This document shows positions 1 through 10,278 of a DNA stretch of 64,000 nucleotides, one piece after another. The stretch covers positions 124,001 through 188,000 of the forward strand of contig CAOLHI010001024.1 in the NCBI GenBank assembly GCA_948474755.1, written 5' to 3'. The translations under genes and the position numbers were made by a program. The DNA is from Ctenosaura bakeri (taxonomy: Eukaryota > Chordata > Lepidosauria > Squamata > Iguanidae). Within the stretch, counting starts at the first letter, position 1; each line of letters starts with the position of its first letter. The notes under the pieces are model-generated. The model was not told the DNA's origin and searched no databases. It worked only from the letters and a program-made list of their open reading frames with translations.

Positions 1-3000
1 CTATGCTGGCTCTTGTAAGGAAATATAATATAAACAGGATTGGAGAAGACAATAGCAAGAAATAGAGTTAACAGATAATATGCTTCTCATATTTCCTGGA
101 AACTTTCCAGGGACTCGCAAGTGATGGCTCGTGAACCAATACTGGTCCACAGACAGGTTATTCAGCCACTGCTTCTGTTGTGTATGAGATACGAGACTGG
201 CAGAGAGTGAGGATCTGAGAGACTGAGTATATAAGTGACCTGATACCTATATTCCGAAAAAAAATACAGTACTGTACTGAAGCAGCACCTGCAGCATTCC
301 TGCCTGTTCATTCATGGGCTTCCCAGAGATCTCCCCTACACCACTGTATTTAATGTATGTGCAAATACAGCTATTCCAAAATTTGAAAAAAAACAAACAA
401 ATATGAAACACTTCTGGTCTCAAGTATGTCAGATAAAGGATACTCAATCTGTAATTGCCTCTTAGTGGTATTAGATTGTTAATGAACAACACCTGAAGTA
501 AGACACCATTATAAAAAAAATTAAAATGGTCATATGTCAATTTCTTGCAGATCAAGAAATGGGGCCCTACTTGTTGCCCTCATATTCTCTGTTGCCTCTC
601 TAAAGTCCAGGTTGGAGAACAAGTTTGTGGTTCTCATATACATCAATTGTCTTATTTTCTTACCATTCAGCTGCCCTTAGCCACTTCTGCCATCTTTCTC
701 CACCTTAACTGTTTCCTTCCTATCTGCTTCCAGTACTGCCTCAGTAGCTAGATGTCACTTTTGAAAAACAACAACTATGTTTAGAGGCACTGAACAAAAA
801 ACACTTATTTACTTTATTTATATCCCACTTTTCCCCCAGCACAGGATTCAAGGCATATGTTGTGCCTTAATGTGAGATGCTATTGCCATTTCAGAAGTAC
901 ACAATTTATTCCACCTTTGCACACACATGAGATTGCTTGGACACATCTAGATAGCAGAGAAGTATACTTTAACAATTATCCTGGTGCTGTGCTAGAAATT
1001 TTAGCACCCAAGCCATAAATAAAGATTATCTTTCCCTTTTTAATAAGACAGATTTCCTATCATTCTTAATAGCTAGTCTATCTGATCTGGTCAGTTTTCC
1101 TTGGAAGATTATCTATTATGATCAAGTATCATTGACAACTCCTATCTTAACTGAAGTATTTGAGTATTTGCATCTGAGGACAGAATTTTACCCACAGAAG
1201 ATAGTAACTGAAAGGATCAGGTATGCCTGCTTAACTATCAGTACAGGGCTGTTCTCTTTAACATACACAGGAATGCTATATTCAGACTGGTTTCAAATGA
1301 CTCAGTTGAAGCGGTTTCTGCCACTTTTCCTCGGTCTCTCTTGTTGTAAACATCTGAGAAAACAGTTCTCAGCAACGGGACATCTTTTTACTGCTGAAAG
1401 ATTTAGATTTTGTTTTGGAGCAGTGGAGCTGTTCATTTATATGTATTTATATAGTCTAATGGCACAATTCCTAAATTACAGATACCAACTTTGGTCTGAT
1501 CCTAACTGACTTAAACTCTGTCTTAATTATCAGTTTTCTGTAGTGTTTCTTAACTTTGATTAAATGGACCTGTGAGATTTCCGAAGGATCAGGTATGCCA
1601 TCATGAAATGGACTGAGTGATGCCTTCGCCATCCGGTATTGTATCCTCACAACCAATTTAATGTGAGTCAATGTGGTAGTCTACAGTAGGCAAAGGAGTT
1701 GCAAGTACTGACATTTAATCAAGCGGAGGTCAAAGAGATGAAGACCACTTTCCTATGTGAGACAAAATGGTGCTTTTGAAATTCATTTCTGATATTTGCA
1801 CCATGTAGAGTTGCTGTTAACACAAATTAGAAGACAAAATTTGTACTGTACATAATAACTGTAATGTTAATGGGAGCCTTGGTGTTATTTTTCAACTGTT
1901 TATTTCATGTGCAAATGTTGTTAACACAGAGCAAAACACAGAAATCAAATATAGACAAGAAAAAGCATGTTTAAGCAACACCAGTAGAAATGCCCCAATT
2001 TGTCTTACATTCAAGTAATCAAGTTTAATTTTTCCAAACAGCCCCCAGCAGCAGTTCCTATGGAGTTCCTGTAGTTACAGTACATAAACAGACTGAGTAT
2101 AGATAAATAAGGATCTGTGACTGGGGATACTGAGGGTACCCGCTACTTGACTGATTGGAAGGGAAGCTACTGCCTGCCTAGTGGTCCTATACTTGGCTGC
2201 AGCTTCACATCCCTGAGGAGGGGACTGTCTTGTAGTTTTTGATAATACTGTATGGTATACTCCTCCAACTTCATGCAGTCCTTTCCATCCACTGTCCATT
2301 TTGTGGTCAAAGCGCTAACCTGAAATAAATATGTACTGGGTTGCAGCACTGATATTTTTAAAACATTACATTACAGAGGTGTTTGCATAGTCTTCTAGGT
2401 GTGGTTACAAGGATTACCTACCGAAGCTTCATCTCAAGATAAAAATCCAGTAGTGCCAATAGATATTTAGCATGTCAAAACAGTCTGGAGAACTGTCAGT
2501 TAATTTAATTCATATGACTTGCTTACATTATGGTATATGTATTTTTTTTTCCAAATGGGAAAATATAGCACCCTGTGATTCTTACGTCAGAGAGCGCATT
2601 TAAAAGAAACTGGAAAAATCTGAAGAATAACTGATTTTGGCTTAAAGCTGTCATAACTATTCTTTTCCTTTTAATTTTACATATCTATTATAATATGTAT
2701 GAATACATTTGTGGCACAAAGTTTCATACCTTTGTAAATTACCTAATTTGAGTGTTTGTCTAGAAACTCATTTCACAACTTCATTAACACTATACATCTA
2801 ACTGCTGACTGCTGCAACAATCATTAGAACTATTTCAATTGCTCCATGGCTGGTATTGCAGAAATATCTAACAGTGATTATGAGCCTGGCAAATTAACAA
2901 ATAAAGGTGGACTTCTGTAATATATTAGAGGGCTTTTATATCCCCCCACCCAAAACTGAAAGAACATAGCAGAAGGGCATTGGATTCGTATGAACTAACT

Positions 3001-4331
3001 GTACCTATTGCTGATGTGCTGCTGCCTACAGCTCCCCTGTCTTCCCACTGCTACTTGCCACGAAGAGGTTTTTCTGCCATCTGAACATTTGGCCAGTATG
3101 ATTTTGTCATCCCCTCTTTGCAAGAAACAGATGATCATATACATGCATGTGTGCATGAAAAGGCATTACTGCATACATCAATATGCGTCTAAAGCCAGTT
3201 CTCACATTGCCCAGAGGCACAGATGATGGGAAGTATTTGTGCCATGAGCATAAGGGGTGGCCAAGGACCACAGCAGCATCAGGGAGGGCTTGGCTGGCAG
3301 AGGCCCACAACCCTTTCATGTTTTAAAGTATAGGATGAACCTTGTGTTGCAACATTCACAAGTGCATGGACCATGGAACAGAGGACACCCCCCCAAGACT
3401 GAAGTAGATAAGCCCCTCTCTTCTGAAATGACTGTCAAAATTGGGGTCCCAAGAAGTCTATGTACCAACTTCCTTAGTGCACTAAATTATTAAGCACTAA
3501 GAAATATTAAGACAGTGGTTGTCATTAAGTCCTCCTAGGAAAAAAATCTGTCCTAGGCACACTTATGTAGGAGTGAGTTGCTCTGAACACATGCAGTGCA
3601 ATTCTATGTATACATTGTACTTGTAAACATCTTCATACATTGTAAACATCTTCATTCATCAGGATGCCTTGTGAATGCCTGTAGGTGGGCAACATTTATG
3701 ATGACATGTATGCCTGTGTTGAGCCACCCACCTTAAAAACAGCTCTGGGATCTCTAGTGTATTCCTCTGAAGAGACAGAGTTTGGCAAAGCAACCTTGTC
3801 AAGAGAAGCATTTCCTCTTTCCCCTTCCAACACAGCAACATTTTTAGAAGAACAATGGAAAACAGAGGAAACAAAAGTAGTGAAATGACAGCCTGAGAGA
3901 CATACAGGTGTTAACAAAAGTGAGGTAGTCAGCACTCATGACTGATAACTCATAAAAAGAGAATTAGTGTGTAAACACAAAGTAAAAGCAAACAAATGGC
4001 AGCTTGAGAAACAATTGTACAATAAAACCACAAGTCAAAAGCAGAAGGTTCTGCATGAATCATTCAATACATTGGTATTCAGTGCCAAGGGTATCAGTGC
4101 AGGGTAAATGGTTACAGCCCTAAACCCTGGAAATAAGCACCATTGGCAACTTGAATAGGACACGAAGTATACTGTACATGCCTAGAGTTGCTCTATAAAT
4201 ACAATAGCCTCACTGCAAACATCCAAAAAATCCAATAAGAGACTCATATACAGTAGACCTGTTTACACAAACGAAGCTTGTTAGTTACCACTCACAGAAG
4301 TCCTGCTGATTTCAGTGGGTTTAGTTTAGGC
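1..4331. other. Intergenic DNA, largely unclassified
   Basis: No convincing gene is seen. A short minus-strand piece at about 800-865 resembles the AT-rich tail of L2-type LINEs. The stretch at about 110-180 resembles an old hAT-type repeat but is too short to assign. Sequence near 3550-3610 resembles a common squamate DNA-transposon end. Every open frame here is short and lacks recognisable motifs. One exon-like frame at 2196-2322 is listed separately. Confidence 0.5.
2196..2322 (-). other. Exon-like open frame (weak)
   Basis: On the minus strand a frame preceded by a plausible acceptor (TTTATTTCAG just upstream) reads about 42 protein-like residues (beginning VSALTTKWTVDGKD) before a weak GTATAG donor-like site. 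I do not recognise the protein. It could be a lost exon, a retroelement remnant or chance. The strand is the one expected for CRYBG1, but nothing in the sequence ties it to that gene. Confidence 0.15.
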
Positions 4332-4512
4332 GGGAGAGCCAGTGTGGTATAGTGGTTTGAGTGCTGAACTACAACTCTGGAGACCAGCTCCACAAAGGAA
4401 AGCCACTGGATGACCTTGGGTATATCACACACTGAGTCCCAGAAAACCCCATGATAAGTTCACATTAGGGTTGCCCTAAGTCAGAAGTGACTGGAAGGCA
4501 CACAGTGACAAC
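4332..4512 (+). repeat. tRNA-derived SINE, squamate type
   Basis: It begins with the typical head (GAGAGCCAGTGTGGTATAGTGG, split here only by substitutions) and shows the 'actctggagacca' B-box area. It ends in the 'gactggaaggcacacagtgacaac' type tail. It is the same family as the minus-strand copies at 18515, 23067, 31210, 37404 and 57927. The copy is full length but diverged. Confidence 0.8.
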
Positions 4513-4611
4513 ACTTTCGTTGAGACAACATTTTTACTATATAATTTTTTGACTATTTTTCATAATTTATAAGAGATATAGCAGTCATTATCCTTTTGTA
4601 CTTTCACAGTT

Positions 4612-4722
4612 TTTGTTGTTGTTGTTTGCCTTCAAGTTGTTTCTGATTTATGGCAATCCTAAAATAAAACTATCATGGGGTTTTCTGGGGCTGAGAGCGT
4701 GTGATGCACCCAAGGTCTTCTA
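4612..4722 (-). repeat. SINE 3' fragment (tRNA-derived family)
   Basis: It opens with a GTT-repeat tail followed by 'tgccttcaagttgtttctgatttatgg' in the order expected for the reversed 3' end of the squamate SINE. The match fades after about 110 bases, so this is a truncated copy. Confidence 0.7.
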
Positions 4723-5204
4723 TAAAATTTCTTTCCATAAAGGACAGAATAACAGTAGCAATCTTGTAATTGGTAATGCTAGGGGACATCTGTCTCAAAG
4801 CACCTTAGGTTTCAGTTCACTACAGTAATAGTGAATTAGCCCACCTCTTTCCCGTTCATGGAATTGTCACCACTTTCATCAAATCTGTGCATCTACATAA
4901 AATATCCTTATAATCCTAGGAACCAAGCTATTCCTGCAATTTGTTTAAACACACATCACTCATGCAAAAATCTGAAACTTTAAGCACTGTAAAAAGTAAG
5001 CATTTTTGTTATCAGATCTTTAAAACTACTAAGCTCTGCATAAGAAAGAAGTGCCATTGCCTCTAAACTGATATAATCTAGATTAAAAATACAAAAGGGG
5101 ATGAAGAAGAAGGAACTAGATGGCTCAAACGAAAATATAGACCAGGCAGAAGATGAGAAGGCTAAACAATGAGAACTGGAATAAGTATGATGGGACTAAC
5201 TGTG

Positions 5205-5312
5205 TGTGCGTGTGCCTTCAAATCGCCTTTCAATTTATGGTGACCCCATGAATCTCATAGGGTTTTATTAGGCAAGGAATGCTTGGAATGGTTTTGCCAT
5301 TCTCGGGCTGAC
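5205..5312 (-). repeat. SINE 3' fragment
   Basis: The 'gtgccttcaaatcgcc' start, the 'tatggtgaccccatgaatctcatagggtttt' core and the 'ggcaaggaatg' segment match the reversed 3' half of the tRNA/5S SINE families. The 'ggcaaggaat' variant is shared with the 5S-derived copy at 12914, so it may belong to that subfamily. Confidence 0.65.
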
Positions 5313-5539
5313 AGGAGGATCAATCCACTACTCCTGGGTTGATCCTCGCGCCAGCACATGCAGGAGCTATCCACGAGCTAACTTGAAAACCATTTAACCG
5401 GCTCCTGTCCCTCTCCAGCCAGTTCAAATTTTCTCCTGCATACAGCCAGACGTGTTTAGCTCCCTCTCCAGTTTATTAGGTCTAATATAAGTATTGGAGA
5501 ATAGATTTGAACAGAAAAACACAAAAAAGCTGAGAATGA

Positions 5540-6214
5540 ATGGCTACCGAAAGAAATGAGAGTGCTCAGGTGGTAAATTCAGAAAATTTAATCCATAGCA
5601 CCACAGATCAGTTGGGCTCGGACAGAGAGAGAAATAATACTGTCCAGAAAACCGCTGTGAAGTGGGTCATGGACGATGATGCTGGCCACAGACCCAAGCT
5701 GCAACGACTCTCTGAGGAGGAGCATTCGGCTGATTTAAGGAAAATTTTCCTGACCTCTAGTGAGAGTGAGGCAGATGATATTAGAATGGTGGGCAGCAAA
5801 AGTGCTCCAGAGAACAAGAAGCTGCTTGAAAAAGGTAAATTAGATAAAAAGATCAAGAAAGCTGAGAAGTCCAGGAGTAAGAAGCCCCCAAAATCAGCAG
5901 TAGCTGCGGAAAAACTTACCAGTGAGAGTTCTGGGTGCCATCTTGAGAACAGGGATTCCATTGTAAGCAGGCCCACGGAGGCCTCAGATGGAGCGCGAGA
6001 GGCTGCAAGTAGGCCAGTGAGTCATGCCGCAGTCCTGATTGCGGCGTGTGACATGGCCACAGGGAACATTGCCGAGCCTGCGCTAACAGACGTGTGCCTG
6101 GCAGAGCAAGGTCTGTTCCTGGGGGAGCAGATAAATATACCTCCAGAATTAAAGCAGTTTCTCAAGGGCTGGTTACCTATCACAAAGACAGGACCCGGAG
6201 AAGGAAATGGGTGA
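5540..6214 (+). CDS. Hypothetical protein, retroelement ORF1/gag-like
   Basis: This is an intact 224-residue frame. It has a strongly charged, lysine-rich stretch at roughly residues 92-118, a serine/glutamate-rich stretch (SSESEADD) near residue 75 and a hydrophobic C-terminal end. After its stop at 6212-6214 the reading appears to continue in the next frame (6207-6371: GETWLGAFGAPRQ and onward) up to a good donor, CAC|GTAAGT at 6371. So the C-terminus may be frameshifted. I do not recognise a known domain. The low-complexity charged composition and position inside repeat-rich DNA suggest the gag/ORF1 of a DIRS-like or other retroelement. A single exon of a host gene is the alternative. Confidence 0.4.
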   Translation: MATERNESAQVVNSENLIHSTTDQLGSDRERNNTVQKTAVKWVMDDDAGHRPKLQRLSEEEHSADLRKIFLTSSESEADDIRMVGSKSAPENKKLLEKGKLDKKIKKAEKSRSKKPPKSAVAAEKLTSESSGCHLENRDSIVSRPTEASDGAREAASRPVSHAAVLIAACDMATGNIAEPALTDVCLAEQGLFLGEQINIPPELKQFLKGWLPITKTGPGEGNG

Positions 6215-6404
6215 GACATGGTTGGGAGCCTTTGGAGCTCCAAGACAAAACAACTTGGATAGTTTCCAGGGAGAAGTTAATCAATTAATTAAAGAGGCGG
6301 TGAGCACTCAATTCCAGACACTTTTAAACAGTCAGCACTTACAAATGAAAAGATCCCAGAATGATCGTTCACGTAAGTACCAACTCTTCAATTCCTTCCT
6401 CTGA

Positions 6405-7138
6405 AATGTAGCTTATAGCACCTGGTATTCATTGGCAGTCTCCCATCTAACTGCTAGAAGCAAATAGCTTTCCAAGAGATACTAGATTTTAGTTTACTGC
6501 TAAAGACCTGTTCTTTGCTCATTTTTTTTCCTCCAGCCTAGTAGTATTATGAGGAAACTGATGGACTTGAGAATCATTTCGTTAAAATATTTTTGAACAA
6601 GTCTGGTTTTTATGTTCCTCTTAGTGTTTTATTGTTGCATAAGCCTTGATTTTGCTTATCTTATTTGCTTAGTTACTATGATTTTAACTTCCAAAGCTGA
6701 ATTTGTTATTGTTGGCTGCCTAAAACCTGTATGGAAAGGTAGGGTGAAATTGTTTTGACATCAGATACATCAGATACACAGACACACAGCTTCATAAGGT
6801 CATAAATTAATGGAAAGTAATTGTTGCATTGTCAGTTATGCTCCTTGACATATTTGCAGCCAGTAATCAGTTTCCAGAAAAAGAAAGCTCAGAGTCTGCA
6901 TGTCTGAAAACAGCATCTTCTGGTGTGCAAGTCCTTCCTTTAATTCTGATTTTGTAAATGCAGCTGATAAGGTTGCAATTTGAACAAGTTCAAGGGCACA
7001 TTCATCTGCTTAAATATTCTAAGTTAAACATGGTATTGGAAACAAATACCAGGACTGAGCCACAGACACTTTGATAGTTTAAGCCTGTTATGGATCCCAA
7101 TTCATCATTTGTTATCTTGAATCGATTTTGGCTTAAAG
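6405..7138. other. Unclassified AT-rich DNA
   Basis: I see no gene, tandem repeat or recognisable transposon here. Confidence 0.5.
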
Positions 7139-7345
7139 AATCAGGGACCAGTGTGGCATGGTTAGTAGAGAGTTCAGGAGCAAGGGATATCCTGGTTCTA
7201 GACCATATTGATCCATGAAACTCATTGAGTGACCTTTGGCTAGTCATTCCTTCTGAGGCGAAGTCTACCTTACAGGAGAGTTGCAAAGAGAGACATGTGA
7301 GCTCACTGGGGGATACATGTAATGGATAAATAATAATGAATGTGC
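7139..7345 (+). repeat. tRNA-derived SINE, diverged
   Basis: The order 'gggaccagtgtggcatggttagtagagagtt', 'cctggttctaga', 'aactcattgagtgacctttggctagtcatt' and 'ttacaggagagttgcaaagag' follows the consensus of the common squamate tRNA-SINE. It ends in a 'ggataaataataatgaatg' tail. It is heavily mutated and therefore old. Confidence 0.65.
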
Positions 7346-7504
7346 GCCAGCTTGCCTTTTTGAATATACATCTTAAAAGCTGGGGGGATGGTTGAGAAAA
7401 GAAGTTAGGGGAAAAAACTTGTATGGTTATAAGAGGTAACAGTAGCAAGCAATCAAGCTGCCTTGAACCTTTTGTTTGAAGAAAAGTGAGACATAAAAGA
7501 AAAA

Positions 7505-7628
7505 AGAAAGGAAGGAAGGAAGGAAGGAAGGAAGGAAGGGAAGGGAAGGGAAGGGAAGGGAAGAGAAGAGAAGAGAAGAGAAGAGAAGAGAAGAGAAGAG
7601 AAGAGAAGGGGTGTGTGTGTGTGTGTGT
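7505..7628 (+). repeat. Compound microsatellite (GGAA)n-(GGGAA)n-(GAGAA)n-(GT)n
   Basis: Four simple-repeat tracts lie back to back, each apparently derived from the one before by a one-base change. Long open frames read across it on the minus strand are artefacts of low complexity. Confidence 0.97.
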
Positions 7629-8220
7629 AAAGTAACTCTCCCCAGCTCTGAACTGCAATTTGTGGAGACTGTTTTTCCATTTAAAAACAGGTTGGGTTTC
7701 ATTATATGTGTTCACCAATTTATATTTCATTTGTCTCAGCATCCCTCTTACATTTAGCAAATAAATAGCACAAAAGAGATCAAAGACATAAACATGGACT
7801 GTCTTTTTTGATGACATACTTGAGACTTGCACAAATGTAAGGAGTCATAATTACCTGAGTGTTAAGAAGGCATCATCATACGAATATTTCAGAGCTCCAG
7901 ATCTGTTGCAGGAACTAAGCAATTTAAATGTAAAAGAGCATTCATCATTCTTTTTGTACTACACCTTCCCTAGTATGATTTCATACCATAAATAGAATTA
8001 TATGTCCTGTAAGTCATTTTAAAGTAATCATTGAGGAATCCACCTGTTAAAGACAATTGGTCAACCTAGGGATCTTTTTGTTTGTTTGATGAGTAACAGT
8101 AAATAATTATGCCATAGACTGTGGTGATTACTTTATTTTTAAATATATATGTGTGTGGGATATATAATATATTTATAACAAATTATCTGAGTGATGGTCA
8201 TTGTGTAGCAAAAACAGTGC

Positions 8221-9057
8221 TGTTACCCTGTATGTTGGGGGTCCCGGGAGGGGCACCCAAATTACCAAATAAAAACACAAGTTGGAGGAATTTAGCTTGA
8301 GCACTCTCTCAGCTAAACGAGAGGCAGGGTAACTTTAGCAAGGATCTTTAACCCAATGTATACAGCATCAGGTCAGAGAGCGGCTAGACAAGGTTTTCAA
8401 AGTAACAAACAATATTTTATTAAAAGACAAGAAACACGCAAGACAAGACATAAACTAACTAACTGGGAAATAGAAATGGAGAGCTTTTTCGGGAAGGGCA
8501 ATACGACACCTGGTCTCGTAGTCCTGGAGAGAAGCGGGGTTCCAGGGAAGAAAGCTCAGCAGGGCTCGCTGAGGGGAGTTTCCTTAGACAACCGGCAGCA
8601 AGGCAGGGTGGAAGTCCAAAGTAGTCCAAGGTTGTCCCAAAAGTGGGGACTTTTTATAGGGTGGAGTGTGCCTACAGGCTATGCTATGCTCAGTGAGAAC
8701 AAAGGAAATTTGGAGCTGGACAAAGGAGTTGGAAAGGGTCAGGTTTTGCATGATTAGCTTAGCTCTTAATGACAATAGTGTGGCCGGTACGTTGATGACC
8801 CGATATAAAAGAATGGCTTGGCTCTTGGCTGTGCGGCTTTGTGTGGATATGTGCCGAGCAGAGCCGGTTTGCAGGGAGGTTTTTCCCTAAAGCAACAGAG
8901 AGGCTTAAATTGCCTGCCTGAATGGGGTTTTGGAATGCACAGCCATTAACGGCCGCGCCCGTACGTGCTCGTCCAGGGGATCTCTGCAAACATGTGGAGT
9001 AGGGTGGCAGAGAAAGGTCAAGCCAAGGCCAAATTATTTGATATCAAAAGGATATCT
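8221..9057 (-). mobile_element. Solo LTR of a retrovirus-like element (copy 1)
   Basis: This is an 837-bp LTR in minus orientation, flanked by a perfect 5-bp duplication AGTGC (8216-8220 and 9058-9062). In sense orientation it runs from AGATATCC to GGTAACA. It has a TATA box (reverse of 8652-8658) and an AATAAA signal (reverse of 8416-8421). It is clearly homologous to the LTRs at 31980 and 43084. No internal retroviral sequence lies beside it, so it arose by LTR-LTR recombination. The intact duplication suggests it is the youngest of the three. Confidence 0.85.
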
Positions 9058-9239
9058 AGTGCTCTCACCCAACATATCATAACCATGATAACAGTGCCAT
9101 CCAAGCACTAGGGGAGAACAGGCAACAACAACAACAACAACAACAAAAGGGAAGATATCAACAGAACATGCATAGTGGCCATAGAATTCTAACTGATTAT
9201 TGCATATTCTACTTGTCAGCACAGTTTTTCCTTGTCCAT

Positions 9240-10278
9240 CTTGTTGCTCTCATTTCCCTTTAAGTCAAAGGCAACTCTATCCTAGGGTTTTCTTGGCAAC
9301 ATTTATTTGGGACAGGCACAGTGATGTAGACTCAAGTCCATTTCCTTGGACTCAAGTCGGACTTGACTTGGCAATAAATGATGCACTGACTTGACTCGAT
9401 TTGAGACTTGTATAATTTTAGTGATTGGTTTGCTGCCCTTGTTTCAGTAACATAATCACATCCATCCAGAAACTTTACAATTGTAAACAAGGCTTTCATC
9501 TCTTTTTGCCTACTGGTCACATGACGATCTGTCTCAAGCCCAAAGTGTGGACATATTTCTCAGAGGGGAACAGCAAATGGGTTAGGCAATGGGCTTGAGA
9601 CAGGCTTGAGGTCTCAGTGCCTGATCCTGCTGCTGCTAATGATCCTCCATTAATTTAGAGGAGCCTTCTAAAACATTTTCTAAGAACAGAAGACAAGACT
9701 TGCCCCCAGAGTGTAGGATGTATTTCTCAGAGGGAAAAGCAAATGTGTAAGGCAATGGGCTTGAGAAGGAAGGATCCTTTGTTCTAAAGTTTTTGAAGCT
9801 TCAGTAATGGTGAGTAAGAACGATCCCATTCCCCACTTCTGATAAAATCTCCAGCTTCAGAAATGGGAAGTAAGAAGGATCCTATTCTCTACTTCTGAAG
9901 CTGCAGATGTCAAAATTGCAAGTGTGGAGGGCTGACTCTGCTTAAATTGTTAAAATTGACTTTATTTGACTTTGTCCAGAAATTCCGAAATATAGATTGG
10001 GGTATAAAGTTGGCTCCGAGACTTGAGACTCGACTTGAAAGATTCATCAAGAACTTGAGACTTGACTTGAGACTTGAAGGTAGAAACTTGAGACTTGACT
10101 TGAGACTTGGAGTAAAAGACTTAAATACATAACTGGGCAGGGATACCATTCACTTCATCTGAGAGAATGTGATTTCCCCAAGGCTGTTCAGTGGGTTTCG
10201 ATGGCTGAACAGAGACCTGAACCATTGTCTCCCAGAGTCCTAGATCAACACTCAAGACTGCTACAGCACACTGGCTCC
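9240..10278 (-). repeat. tRNA-derived SINE split by a hAT-like insertion
   Basis: The left part (9240-9318) is the reversed 3' half, including 'ctagggttttcttggcaacatttattt'. The right part (10144-10278) is the remainder, from 'gagagaatgtgatttccccaagg' to 'cacactggctcc'. The two parts join in consensus order if the element at 9319-10135 is removed. Confidence 0.75.
9319..10135 (+). mobile_element. Non-autonomous hAT-like DNA transposon
   Basis: The ends form an imperfect inverted repeat starting CAGTGATGTA on the left and CAGTTATGTA on the right when reversed. The flanks GACAGGCA (9311-9318) and GGCAGGGA (10136-10143) agree at 6 of 8 positions, as expected for an aged 8-bp hAT duplication. 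Both ends are rich in repeated GACTTGA/CTCAAGTC motifs. There is an internal direct duplication: the block around 9547-9600 recurs around 9712-9775, about 165 bp later. No transposase frame is present. Confidence 0.65.

Noticed and set aside
1132..1509. 125-residue + strand ORF
   Set aside because: It has no motif or codon bias, and no splice or promoter context. It is likely chance in AT-rich DNA.
7002..7832. Minus-strand ORF of 276 residues
   Set aside because: It owes its length to the compound microsatellite at 7505-7628, which has no stops in that frame. The rest has no recognisable domain.
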